From: JAVJPJ01 sp040217295
Lineage (GTDB): Bacteria > Pseudomonadota > Alphaproteobacteria > Rhodobacterales > Rhodobacteraceae
Assembly (NCBI GenBank): GCA_964460185.1
Contig: CAYWTM010000054.1
Span: 1-21,452, forward strand
Length of the DNA stretch: 21,452 nt
Direction: 5' to 3'
This document shows positions 1-6,950 of this stretch, in pieces. Numbering within the stretch: the stretch's first letter is position 1; each line of letters starts with the position of its first letter. The notes under the pieces are model-generated. The model saw only the letters and a program-made list of their open reading frames with translations. It had not been told where the DNA came from and ran no database searches. The translations under genes and the position numbers were made by a program.

Positions 1-948
1 CTGTACATCATCGGCACGTTGCTGGCATGGTCGGCCGCCTCGCTGGAATGGCTGATGGCCGCGCGGGTCTTGCAGGGCCTGGGCGCTGCGGGCCCGCGCG
101 TGGTGGCGACCGCGATCATCCGTGATCTGTATTCCGGCCGGCAGATGGCGCAGATCGTATCCTTTGCCATGCTGATCTTTACCATCTTCCCCGCCGTCGC
201 CCCGATGATCGGCGCGGCCATCATCTGGGGTTTTGGATGGCGCGCGATCTTTCTGGCCTTCCTGATCTTCTCGGTCATCTCGGTCGGATGGCTGATGCTG
301 CGCCAACCCGAAACGCTGCCCAAACCCGCGCGGCGCCCCTTCAGCGCGGCCACAATCCGCGCAGCCCTGGTCGAGGCATTGTCGCTCAAGCAGATGCAGT
401 TCTCGATCCTGGTTCAGACGCTGATCTTCGGCTGCCTGTTCGGAACGATTTCCTCCATTCAACCCATTTTCGACACCACCTACGGGCTGAATGACAGCTT
501 TCCCTACTGGTTTGCGGCGATCGCCGCCGTGGCCGCGCCCGCCGCACCGATCAACGGGACACTGGTGATGCGGCTTGGCATGCGCCCACTGGTCCGGCGT
601 GCTCTGGTCACACAGGTCGTGGGCTCGCTTTCGATCGCGGCGCTGATCGGGGTCTTCAGCCTCGGCGCGGCGGAATTCTGGCTGTTCTTCGCATGGTGCA
701 TCAGCCTGTTCGCGCTGGCGGGTTTCACCATCGGCAATCTCAACGCGCTGGCGCTGGAACCGCTTGGCCATATCGCGGGGATGGCCGCATCGGTGATGGG
801 GGCGCTGGCGACCGTGGGAGGCGCTGCGATCGGGGCCGTGATCGGACAGGTCTTTGACGGCACGCCGCTGCCGCTCCTTTTGGGCTGCGCGCTGTGTTCC
901 GGGGCGGGCGCATGGATCATGCGATCGATGCCGCGCGAAGCGATCTGA
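1..948 (+). CDS. Bcr/CflA-family MFS multidrug efflux transporter (5' end missing)
   Basis: Inner-membrane proton-driven exporter of the major facilitator superfamily. The reading frame is open from base 1 (LYIIGTLLAWSAASLEW) to a TGA at 946-948, so the N-terminus, with about two helices, lies outside the window. The visible 315 codons hold roughly ten hydrophobic segments. The segment ARVLQGLGAAGPRVVATAII followed by RDLYSG is the typical helix 4 to helix 5 signature of Bcr/CflA drug-resistance transporters. A central charged loop (RQPETLPKPARRP) separates the two halves. Substrate cannot be told from sequence; drugs, sulfonamides or dipeptides are typical of the family. It converges on mfd across a 61-bp spacer of palindromes. 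Seen: frame and motifs. Known: family role. Inferred: substrate class only. Confidence 0.9.
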   Translation: MYIIGTLLAWSAASLEWLMAARVLQGLGAAGPRVVATAIIRDLYSGRQMAQIVSFAMLIFTIFPAVAPMIGAAIIWGFGWRAIFLAFLIFSVISVGWLMLRQPETLPKPARRPFSAATIRAALVEALSLKQMQFSILVQTLIFGCLFGTISSIQPIFDTTYGLNDSFPYWFAAIAAVAAPAAPINGTLVMRLGMRPLVRRALVTQVVGSLSIAALIGVFSLGAAEFWLFFAWCISLFALAGFTIGNLNALALEPLGHIAGMAASVMGALATVGGAAIGAVIGQVFDGTPLPLLLGCALCSGAGAWIMRSMPREAI

Positions 949-954
949 GGCGCA

Positions 955-1009
955 GACCCGTCTTTTGCAAAAGACGGGTCAATTCCTTGCAAGGAATTGG
1001 CCTGCGGCC
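955..1009. terminator. Triple palindrome between convergent genes, likely bidirectional terminator/repeat
   Basis: Three inverted repeats follow each other almost without gap. A perfect 26-bp palindrome lies at 955-980 (half-site GACCCGTCTTTTG). A perfect 18-bp palindrome lies at 981-998 (half-site AATTCCTTG). A GGCC-TGC-GGCC hairpin at 999-1009 touches the mfd stop. It fills nearly the whole spacer between the two convergent stop codons, so a two-way terminator is likely. I believe similar CTTTTGCAAAAG and TTCCTTGCAAGGAA blocks recur between genes in Rhodobacteraceae, but the copy number cannot be checked here. Confidence 0.7.
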
Positions 1010-4000
1010 TCAGCCCTTGGCGTGCACGGCCAGATCGCGGGCGATCGCGAAGGCGCCCTTGATCTTGTCGGCTTCGCGAGCCCAGTCGCGGCGCACGACG
1101 ATCTTGTTGTCCTTGACCTTGGCCAGCCCCTTCTGGTCGTGAACAAAGGCCACCAGCCCGCCGGGGTTGGGAAACTTGTCGTTGTGAAACTGGATCGTGG
1201 CACCTTTTGGCCCGACATCGAGCCGCGCGATCTGGGCACGTTTGCACATGGCCTTGATGCGGACCACCAGCAAAAGCGTATTCACCTCTTTCGGCAGAGA
1301 TCCGAACCGGTCGATCAATTCGGCCGCAAAGCCTTCGAGATCGACCTTGGTTTCCAGCTGGCTCAGCCGGCGATACAGCCCAAGGCGCACATCCAGATCC
1401 GGCACGTAGTCGTCGGGGATCAGGACCGGCACGCCCAGGTTGATCTGCGGCGACCATTGCCCGTCATCGCCCGGCAGCCCCTCGGCCTCGCCCGAACGGA
1501 TCTTGGCGATCGCTTCCTCCAGCATGGATTGGTACAGCTCGAACCCCACTTCGCGCACGTGGCCCGATTGTTCCTCGCCCACGATATTGCCCGCCCCCCG
1601 GATATCGAGATCCTGCGACGCGATGGTGAACCCCGCCCCCAGGCTGTCGAGACTGCCCAGGACGCGCAGGCGTTTTTCGGCCGCCGGTGTCAACTTCATC
1701 CGGGGTTTCGTCGTCAGATAGGCATAGGCCCGCGTCTTGGACCGGCCCACCCTGCCCCGGATCTGGTACAGCTGCGCCAGCCCGAACATGTCGGCACGGT
1801 GAATGATCATGGTGTTGGCCGTCGGGATGTCGATGCCGGATTCCACGATCGTCGTGGCCAGGAGTACGTCGTATTTGCCATCGTAGAAGGCCACCATCCG
1901 GTCATCCAGCTCGCCTGCCGCCATTTGGCCATGGGCAGTGACAAAGGTGACCTCGGGCACATGGTCGCGCAGGAATTCCTCGATCTCGGCCAGGTTCTCG
2001 ATCCGCGGGACCACGTAGAAAGACTGCCCACCGCGATAATGCTCGCGCAGCAGCGCCTCGCGGATGGTGACCGCGTCGAATTCGCTGACATAGGTCCGGA
2101 TCGCAAGCCGGTCGACCGGCGGTGTGCCGATCAGGCTCAGGTCGCGCACCCCCGACAGGGACATCTGCAAGGTGCGCGGGATGGGCGTGGCCGACAGCGT
2201 CAGCACATGCACATCCGATCGCATTTCCTTGAGCCGTTCCTTGTGGGTCACGCCAAAGCGCTGTTCCTCGTCGATGATCAGCAGGCCCAGGTCCTTGAAC
2301 CGGATTCCCTTGGCCAGCAACGCATGCGTTCCGATCACGATGTCGACGGACCCGTCCGCCATGCCCTTGCGCGTCTCGGCGGCCTGTTTGTGGCTGATGA
2401 ACCGGCTCAACTGGCGCACGGCGACGGGAAAGCCCCGGAACCGGTCGGTGAAGGTCTTGGCGTGCTGGCGCGCCAAAAGGGTCGTGGGGGCAATCACGGC
2501 CACCTGCAACCCCGCCGCGGCCGCCACAAAGGCCGCGCGCATCGCGACCTCGGTCTTGCCAAAGCCCACATCGCCCACCACCAGGCGGTCCATCGGACGG
2601 CCGGCCTCCAGATCCTCCAGCACATCGGCGATGGCCGACAGCTGGTCATCGGTTTCCTCGTAGGGAAAGCGCGCGCAGAACGCCTCCCACATGTCGCCGG
2701 GCGCCTCCAGCATGGGGGCCTTGCGCAATTCGCGTTCGGCGGCGATCCGGATCAGCTTGTCGGCGATCTGTCGGATGCGTTCCTTGAGCTTGGCCTTCTT
2801 GGCCTGCCACGCCCCACCGCCGAGCTTGTCGAGCAGCCCCTCGTCATGGCCGTAGCGGCTGAGCAGTTCGATGTTTTCCACGGGCACGAACAGGCGGTCG
2901 CCGCCCGCATATTCCAGCGCCAGGCATTCATGCGGCGCGCCCATCGCGGTGATGGTCTCAAGCCCGTTGTAGCGGCCGACCCCGTGATCGACATGCACAA
3001 CCAGGTCGCCGGGGCTCAGCGATTGCGCCTCGGTCAGGTAGTTCTCCGCGCGCTTGGTCTTGCGCTTTGGCCGGATCAGGCGGTCGCCCAGGACATCTTG
3101 CTCGGAAATGACGCACAGGCCCTTGCCTGTGAAGCCTTCTTCCAGCGGCCAGACGGTCAGGCCAAGACTGCCTGCGCCGGCAATGTCGCGCGCATCGGTG
3201 ATCAGGGCGGCGTCGGTCACGCCCTGATCGTGGAGCAGGCCCTGCAACCGTTCCCGCGCCCCGTCGGACCAAGACGCGATGACAACGGCATTTTCCTTGC
3301 GCATCGCTTTAACATGATCCGCCAAAGAACCGAAAAGGCTAAGATTTTCCTGTTGCCGTTCTGGCGCGAAATTTCGTCCGACGCGCCCGCCCGCGTCGAT
3401 GACGCCGGGCCCCGTGGCGGCCGCGTGGACCGAAAACTGCACCATGCGGTGACCGCCCATCGCTTTTCCCCAGGCGCCGTCATCGAGATACAGCAGCTGC
3501 GGCGGGACGGGTTTGTAGACCGTGTCCAGCCGCCCTTTCTGGGTCAGTGCGGTCTTGCGGGTGTCGTATTGGTCGGCGATCGTATCCCACCGGGCCAGCC
3601 GCTGTGGCGTGGATTGATCGTCCAGCGTCACCGTGGCCCCGGGCAGGTAATCGAACAGGGTCTCGAGCCGCGCGTGAAAGAAGGGCAGCCAGTGTTCGAC
3701 ACCCTGGTGCTTGCGTCCTGCGCTGATCGCCTCGTAGAGCGGATCATCGGTGCCGGCAGCCCCGAATTCGATGCGGTAGTTCTGCCGAAACCGGGTGATG
3801 GCCGCCTCGTCCAGAATGACCTCGGACACAGGCGCGAGTTCGACCCGGTCCAGTTTTTCGGTGGTGCGTTGGCTGATCGGATCGAACCGGCGTGCACCGT
3901 CCAGCGTGTCGCCGAACAGATCCAGCCGCACCGGCATGGCCTCGCCGGGGGGCCAGACGTCGATGATGCCGCCCCGGATGGCGTAGTCACCGGGTTCCGT

Positions 4001-4450
4001 CACCGTTGGCGTTTGCGAGAACCCCATGCGCACCAGGAATCCGCGCAAGTCTTCCTCGTTGACGCGTCCCCCGACGGTCGCAACAAAGGCCGAGCTTTGC
4101 AGCAACTCGCGCGGCGGCACGTATTGCGTGGCGGCATTCAGCGTGGTCAGCACGATGAAGGATCCGTCAAGCCCCGCCGCCAATGCCGCCAGCGTCGCCA
4201 TGCGCGCGGCCGAGTTTTCTGCATTGGGCGACATGCGGTCATACGGCAGGCAATCCCAGCCAGGAAACCTCAGGATCGGCACGGTCGGATCGAAAAAGGC
4301 AAGCGCGGTCGCCATCGCCGCCATGCGCTTGTCATCGCGCGCCACGTGCACGACAGGCCCGTCCGCGCGGGCCAGTTCGCGCAGAACCAGCGTGGCATCG
4401 AACCCCTCGGGCGTGCCCGAGGCAAGAATATGATCTGAAGACATGGCCAT
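1010..4450 (-). CDS. mfd: Transcription-repair coupling factor Mfd
   Basis: ATP-driven translocase that removes RNA polymerase stalled at DNA lesions and recruits UvrA. With the start at 4450 the protein is 1146 residues, matching the roughly 1150 of the family. Domains in order: UvrB-like N-terminal region, the RNA-polymerase-interacting CarD-like domain near residues 475-575 (DLVVHVDHGVGRY), the SF2 helicase with Walker A GDVGFGKT at 626-633 and DEEQ at 727-730, the RecG-like second helicase lobe (QIRGRVGRSK), and the C-terminal TRCF domain. The start is placed at 4450 because an AGGTGAGG ribosome site lies five bases upstream; an ATG at 4486 would add 12 residues without a good site. A membrane-protein gene ends 43 bp upstream on the same strand. 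No missing motif seen. Confidence 0.97.
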   Translation of the reverse strand: MAMSSDHILASGTPEGFDATLVLRELARADGPVVHVARDDKRMAAMATALAFFDPTVPILRFPGWDCLPYDRMSPNAENSAARMATLAALAAGLDGSFIVLTTLNAATQYVPPRELLQSSAFVATVGGRVNEEDLRGFLVRMGFSQTPTVTEPGDYAIRGGIIDVWPPGEAMPVRLDLFGDTLDGARRFDPISQRTTEKLDRVELAPVSEVILDEAAITRFRQNYRIEFGAAGTDDPLYEAISAGRKHQGVEHWLPFFHARLETLFDYLPGATVTLDDQSTPQRLARWDTIADQYDTRKTALTQKGRLDTVYKPVPPQLLYLDDGAWGKAMGGHRMVQFSVHAAATGPGVIDAGGRVGRNFAPERQQENLSLFGSLADHVKAMRKENAVVIASWSDGARERLQGLLHDQGVTDAALITDARDIAGAGSLGLTVWPLEEGFTGKGLCVISEQDVLGDRLIRPKRKTKRAENYLTEAQSLSPGDLVVHVDHGVGRYNGLETITAMGAPHECLALEYAGGDRLFVPVENIELLSRYGHDEGLLDKLGGGAWQAKKAKLKERIRQIADKLIRIAAERELRKAPMLEAPGDMWEAFCARFPYEETDDQLSAIADVLEDLEAGRPMDRLVVGDVGFGKTEVAMRAAFVAAAAGLQVAVIAPTTLLARQHAKTFTDRFRGFPVAVRQLSRFISHKQAAETRKGMADGSVDIVIGTHALLAKGIRFKDLGLLIIDEEQRFGVTHKERLKEMRSDVHVLTLSATPIPRTLQMSLSGVRDLSLIGTPPVDRLAIRTYVSEFDAVTIREALLREHYRGGQSFYVVPRIENLAEIEEFLRDHVPEVTFVTAHGQMAAGELDDRMVAFYDGKYDVLLATTIVESGIDIPTANTMIIHRADMFGLAQLYQIRGRVGRSKTRAYAYLTTKPRMKLTPAAEKRLRVLGSLDSLGAGFTIASQDLDIRGAGNIVGEEQSGHVREVGFELYQSMLEEAIAKIRSGEAEGLPGDDGQWSPQINLGVPVLIPDDYVPDLDVRLGLYRRLSQLETKVDLEGFAAELIDRFGSLPKEVNTLLLVVRIKAMCKRAQIARLDVGPKGATIQFHNDKFPNPGGLVAFVHDQKGLAKVKDNKIVVRRDWAREADKIKGAFAIARDLAVHAKG

Positions 4451-4455
4451 CGGCG

Positions 4456-4463
4456 CCTCACCT
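4456..4463 (-). promoter_or_regulatory. Ribosome binding site fixing the mfd start
   Basis: AGGTGAGG on the minus strand, five bases before the ATG at 4450. It favours this start over the upstream ATG at 4486 and over the second in-frame ATG at 4444. Confidence 0.6.
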
Positions 4464-4493
4464 ACGCCGACCAGACCCGGTGTCAAGAACGAC

Positions 4494-5012
4494 CTAGAGC
4501 AGCGGGCTGACCGTGACGTTGGTATACATGCCCCAAAAGGCCGTCAGGAAGATGAACACAACCCCGATCCCCTGGACGATCAGCCGGTGGTTGCGCAGGC
4601 GCAGCCCCACATCCTCGAAATCGGTGGCCTTCAGCTTTCGCGCGGTCATGACCGAAAGCCACCCCACCATCAGGGCGGGGGCCAACAGCAAGAACAGCGC
4701 CTGGCAGAACTCCATCCGGTACCCCCACCCCAGCACCGCCAGCACGGTCAGCAAGAAGGCCGTGAACGCCACCATGAAGACGCCAGACACATCGACAATC
4801 GCCAATAGGCGGCGCACGTTGATGCGCACGAGGGTGTCCATATCCCGCTGGCTTTCCTCATGCCCCCGGTTGGCGCGCTGCACCATCAGATGCGGTATGC
4901 CAAGGACCCACTGGCTCAGCGTCGACCACAGCACGGCCAGCACGATCCAGTACCACAAGTTCGAAAACGATCTGAAGTCGATCACTTCCGTGACAAGTTC
5001 AAAGATATCCAA
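4494..5012 (-). CDS. Conserved four-helix membrane protein (labelled 'component of SufBCD complex' in relatives)
   Basis: A 172-residue inner-membrane protein of unknown function. Predicted membrane segments lie near residues 19-38, 76-98, 102-124 and 143-163, with a charged cytoplasmic loop between the first two (QRANRGHEESQRDMD). Relatives in Rhodobacterales with the pattern DxRSFSNLWxWIxLAVxWS are often labelled 'component of SufBCD complex'. Nothing in this sequence resembles SufB, SufC or SufD, and no suf gene is near. The start is uncertain. I chose a TTG at 5012 because the following DIFELVTEVIDFRSFSN lines up with the N-terminus I recall for relatives; a GTG seven codons further in is possible. 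The frame is open to an ATG at 5183, but that extension reads like non-coding sequence and would nearly touch hemB. mfd follows 43 bp downstream. Confidence 0.75.
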   Translation of the reverse strand: MDIFELVTEVIDFRSFSNLWYWIVLAVLWSTLSQWVLGIPHLMVQRANRGHEESQRDMDTLVRINVRRLLAIVDVSGVFMVAFTAFLLTVLAVLGWGYRMEFCQALFLLLAPALMVGWLSVMTARKLKATDFEDVGLRLRNHRLIVQGIGVVFIFLTAFWGMYTNVTVSPLL

Positions 5013-5188
5013 AAGGAGGCCGCCCGGTTGCTTGGGAGTCAGTCGATCGGCGCGCACAATAGGGGCGGCCCCGAGAGGATGCCAGCCCTTCCGGCATGCG
5101 GATATCCCGGTGCTCCGTGAGCCTTGCCCTTTGGCCTTGCCCGTGTCACCGATTGTCACGCCGGAATGACGACAGAAAGACATGACAC

Positions 5189-6181
5189 ATGCCCCAGGCC
5201 CATTTTCCCCTGACCCGCTTTCGCCGCGTGCGCGCCTCCGGGCCCTTGCGCAACCTGGTGCGGGAAAACGAGCTTTCGGTGAATGATCTGATCTGGCCCA
5301 TCTTCGTGCGCGACGGGCAAGGCGTGGAAGAACCCGTCGCCTCCATGCCCGGCGTCGTGCGCAGATCGGTCGACAAGATCGTGGAGGCCGCGCGCCATGC
5401 CGCCAGCCTCGGGATTCCCGCGATCTGCCTGTTTCCCTACACGGACGCCAGCCTCAAGACCGAGCTGTGCGAAGAGGCCTGGAACCCCGACAACCTGTCG
5501 AACCGCGCCATTCGCGCGATCCGTGACGCGGGCATCGACATCGCGATCATGACCGATATCGCGCTCGACCCCTATAACGCCAATGGCCATGACGGCATCG
5601 TGCGCGACGGCATCATCGTGAATGACGAAACCGTCGAGGCGCTGGTGAAGATGGCGCTGGCGCAGGCCGAGGCGGGGGCCGATATCCTGGGGCCGTCAGA
5701 CATGATGGACGGCCGGATCGGCGCGATGCGCCGCGCATTGGAGGCCGAGGGCTACCAGAACGTCACGATCATGTCCTACGCCGCGAAATTCGCAAGCGCG
5801 TTCTACGGCCCGTTCCGGGATGCGGTCGGCGCCTCAGGCGCGCTGAAAGGCGACAAGAAGACCTATCAGATCGACCCCGCAAACCGCCACGCGGCCCTGG
5901 CCTGTGTCGAACGCGACCTGCTGGAGGGGGCCGACATGGTCATGGTCAAGCCCGGCCTGCCCTACCTGGACATGTGCCGCCAGGTAAAGGACCGGTTCGG
6001 CGCGCCCACTTACGCCTACCAGGTGTCGGGCGAATACGCGATGATCCAGGCGGCGGCGGCCAACGGGTGGATCGACGGCGAAAAGGTGATGCTGGAAAGC
6101 CTGATGGCGTTTCGGCGGGCCGGGTGCGATGGGGTGCTGACCTATTTCGCCCCAAGGGTTGCCGAAATCCTCAACGGGTAG
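5189..6181 (+). CDS. hemB: Delta-aminolevulinic acid dehydratase (porphobilinogen synthase)
   Basis: Cytoplasmic enzyme joining two 5-aminolevulinate molecules into porphobilinogen, the second shared step to heme, cobalamin and bacteriochlorophyll. At 330 residues it is full length. The two Schiff-base lysines are visible: K200 in SYAAKFAS and K254 in MVMVKPGLPYLD. The active-site metal segment reads DIALDPYNANGHDG, so the three zinc cysteines of E. coli HemB are replaced by A125, D127 and D135. The allosteric magnesium glutamate of other bacteria aligns with A235 (DPANRHAAL). Loss of both sites is the pattern of the metal-independent Rhodobacter capsulatus enzyme. It is transcribed divergently from the membrane-protein gene, with 176 bp between them. 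The ribosome site is weak; an ATG at 5181 is out of frame. Confidence 0.96.
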   Translation: MPQAHFPLTRFRRVRASGPLRNLVRENELSVNDLIWPIFVRDGQGVEEPVASMPGVVRRSVDKIVEAARHAASLGIPAICLFPYTDASLKTELCEEAWNPDNLSNRAIRAIRDAGIDIAIMTDIALDPYNANGHDGIVRDGIIVNDETVEALVKMALAQAEAGADILGPSDMMDGRIGAMRRALEAEGYQNVTIMSYAAKFASAFYGPFRDAVGASGALKGDKKTYQIDPANRHAALACVERDLLEGADMVMVKPGLPYLDMCRQVKDRFGAPTYAYQVSGEYAMIQAAAANGWIDGEKVMLESLMAFRRAGCDGVLTYFAPRVAEILNG

Positions 6182-6261
6182 CGTCGGATCGGCGGAAGCC
6201 TGCCATCTGTTGTGCTTTCACGGATGACAAACCCCTGCATTCGGGGTAGGATTTGGTCAAT

Positions 6262-6282
6262 CGCGGGCGTCAAAGACCCGCG
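6262..6282 (+). other. Small hairpin between hemB and the SYLF gene
   Basis: CGCGGG and CCCGCG arms enclose nine bases. No T-run follows, so it is not a clear terminator. It could be an mRNA structure ahead of the next gene. The rest of the 134-bp spacer holds nothing else I can name. Confidence 0.3.
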
Positions 6283-6315
6283 CAATCCTGAGGCAACCCG
6301 GCAAGAGGCCCCCAT

Positions 6316-6873
6316 ATGAGCATGTTTTCCCGTCGTCACTTTCTGGCCACTGGTGCCGCCGTCCCCCTTGTGGCGGCGTGCGGCAATGGCCTGAACTCGC
6401 AAGCCTCCCAGAGGATCGACGCGCGCGTGGATGCCGCACAGGAATTCATGTATCGCGAAGTGCCGGGAACCGAGGAACTGGCCTTCAACGCGGCGGGCAT
6501 GCTGGTCATGCCGCTGGTGACCGAGGCGGGCTTTGGCTTTGGCGGCTCCTACGGGCGCGGTGCCCTGCGGATCAACGGCGCGACCGTCGACTACTACTCG
6601 GCCATTTCAGGCACCTTCGGGCTGCAGATCGGCGCGCAGCAATATGCCCATACCCTGTTTTTCATGACCGACGAGGCGCTGGCGGAATTCCGTGGCTCCA
6701 ACGGCTGGGCCGTGGGCGCGGATGTGCGCTACGCGGTCAGCGCGCGGGGCGGCACGCTCGGGATCGACACCAACACCTTGATCGACCCGGTCATCGCGGT
6801 GATCTACGGGCAGGCCGGGCTGATCGTCGGCGCCACGCTCGACGGCACGCGGTACTCCCGCATTATCCCCTGA
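6316..6873 (+). CDS. Tat-exported SYLF-domain (Ysc84-related) lipoprotein
   Basis: A 185-residue secreted protein. The N-terminus carries a twin-arginine motif (SRRHFLA, R6-R7), a short hydrophobic stretch, and a lipobox LVAAC with C22 as the likely lipidated cysteine. The remainder matches the SYLF/Ysc84 fold: a helical start (RIDARVDAAQEFMYREVPG), then glycine-rich strands (TEAGFGFGGSYGRGAL, YYSAISGTFGLQIG) and a terminal GLIVGATLDGTRYSRI. SYLF domains bind phosphoinositides in eukaryotes; the bacterial role is unknown. The start at 6316 has an AAGAGG ribosome site seven bases upstream. It sits 134 bp after hemB and 77 bp before the acylase. The lipoprotein assignment is inferred from sequence and assumes transfer to a membrane after Tat export. 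Confidence 0.88.
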   Translation: MSMFSRRHFLATGAAVPLVAACGNGLNSQASQRIDARVDAAQEFMYREVPGTEELAFNAAGMLVMPLVTEAGFGFGGSYGRGALRINGATVDYYSAISGTFGLQIGAQQYAHTLFFMTDEALAEFRGSNGWAVGADVRYAVSARGGTLGIDTNTLIDPVIAVIYGQAGLIVGATLDGTRYSRIIP

Positions 6874-6899
6874 TTGGCGCATTCGCCTTTGCACATCTC

Positions 6900-6944
6900 G
6901 CGTCACGCCATTAGGTGTGGCCCGAACGCTGTTTAGGGTGACGC
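6900..6944. promoter_or_regulatory. Widely spaced inverted repeat ahead of the acylase gene
   Basis: GCGTCAC at 6900-6906 and GTGACGC at 6938-6944 are perfect seven-base arms 31 bp apart, in the 77-bp spacer just before the start at 6951. It may be a dyad operator or an mRNA stem covering the translation start region. No regulator is identified. Confidence 0.3.
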
Positions 6945-6950
6945 AAACAC

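Noticed and set aside
854..4438. A 1194-codon plus-strand open frame opposite mfd
   Set aside because: It is the antisense shadow of mfd in GC-rich DNA. The protein is low-complexity in Arg, His, Gln and Gly with no domain, while the minus strand encodes a complete Mfd.
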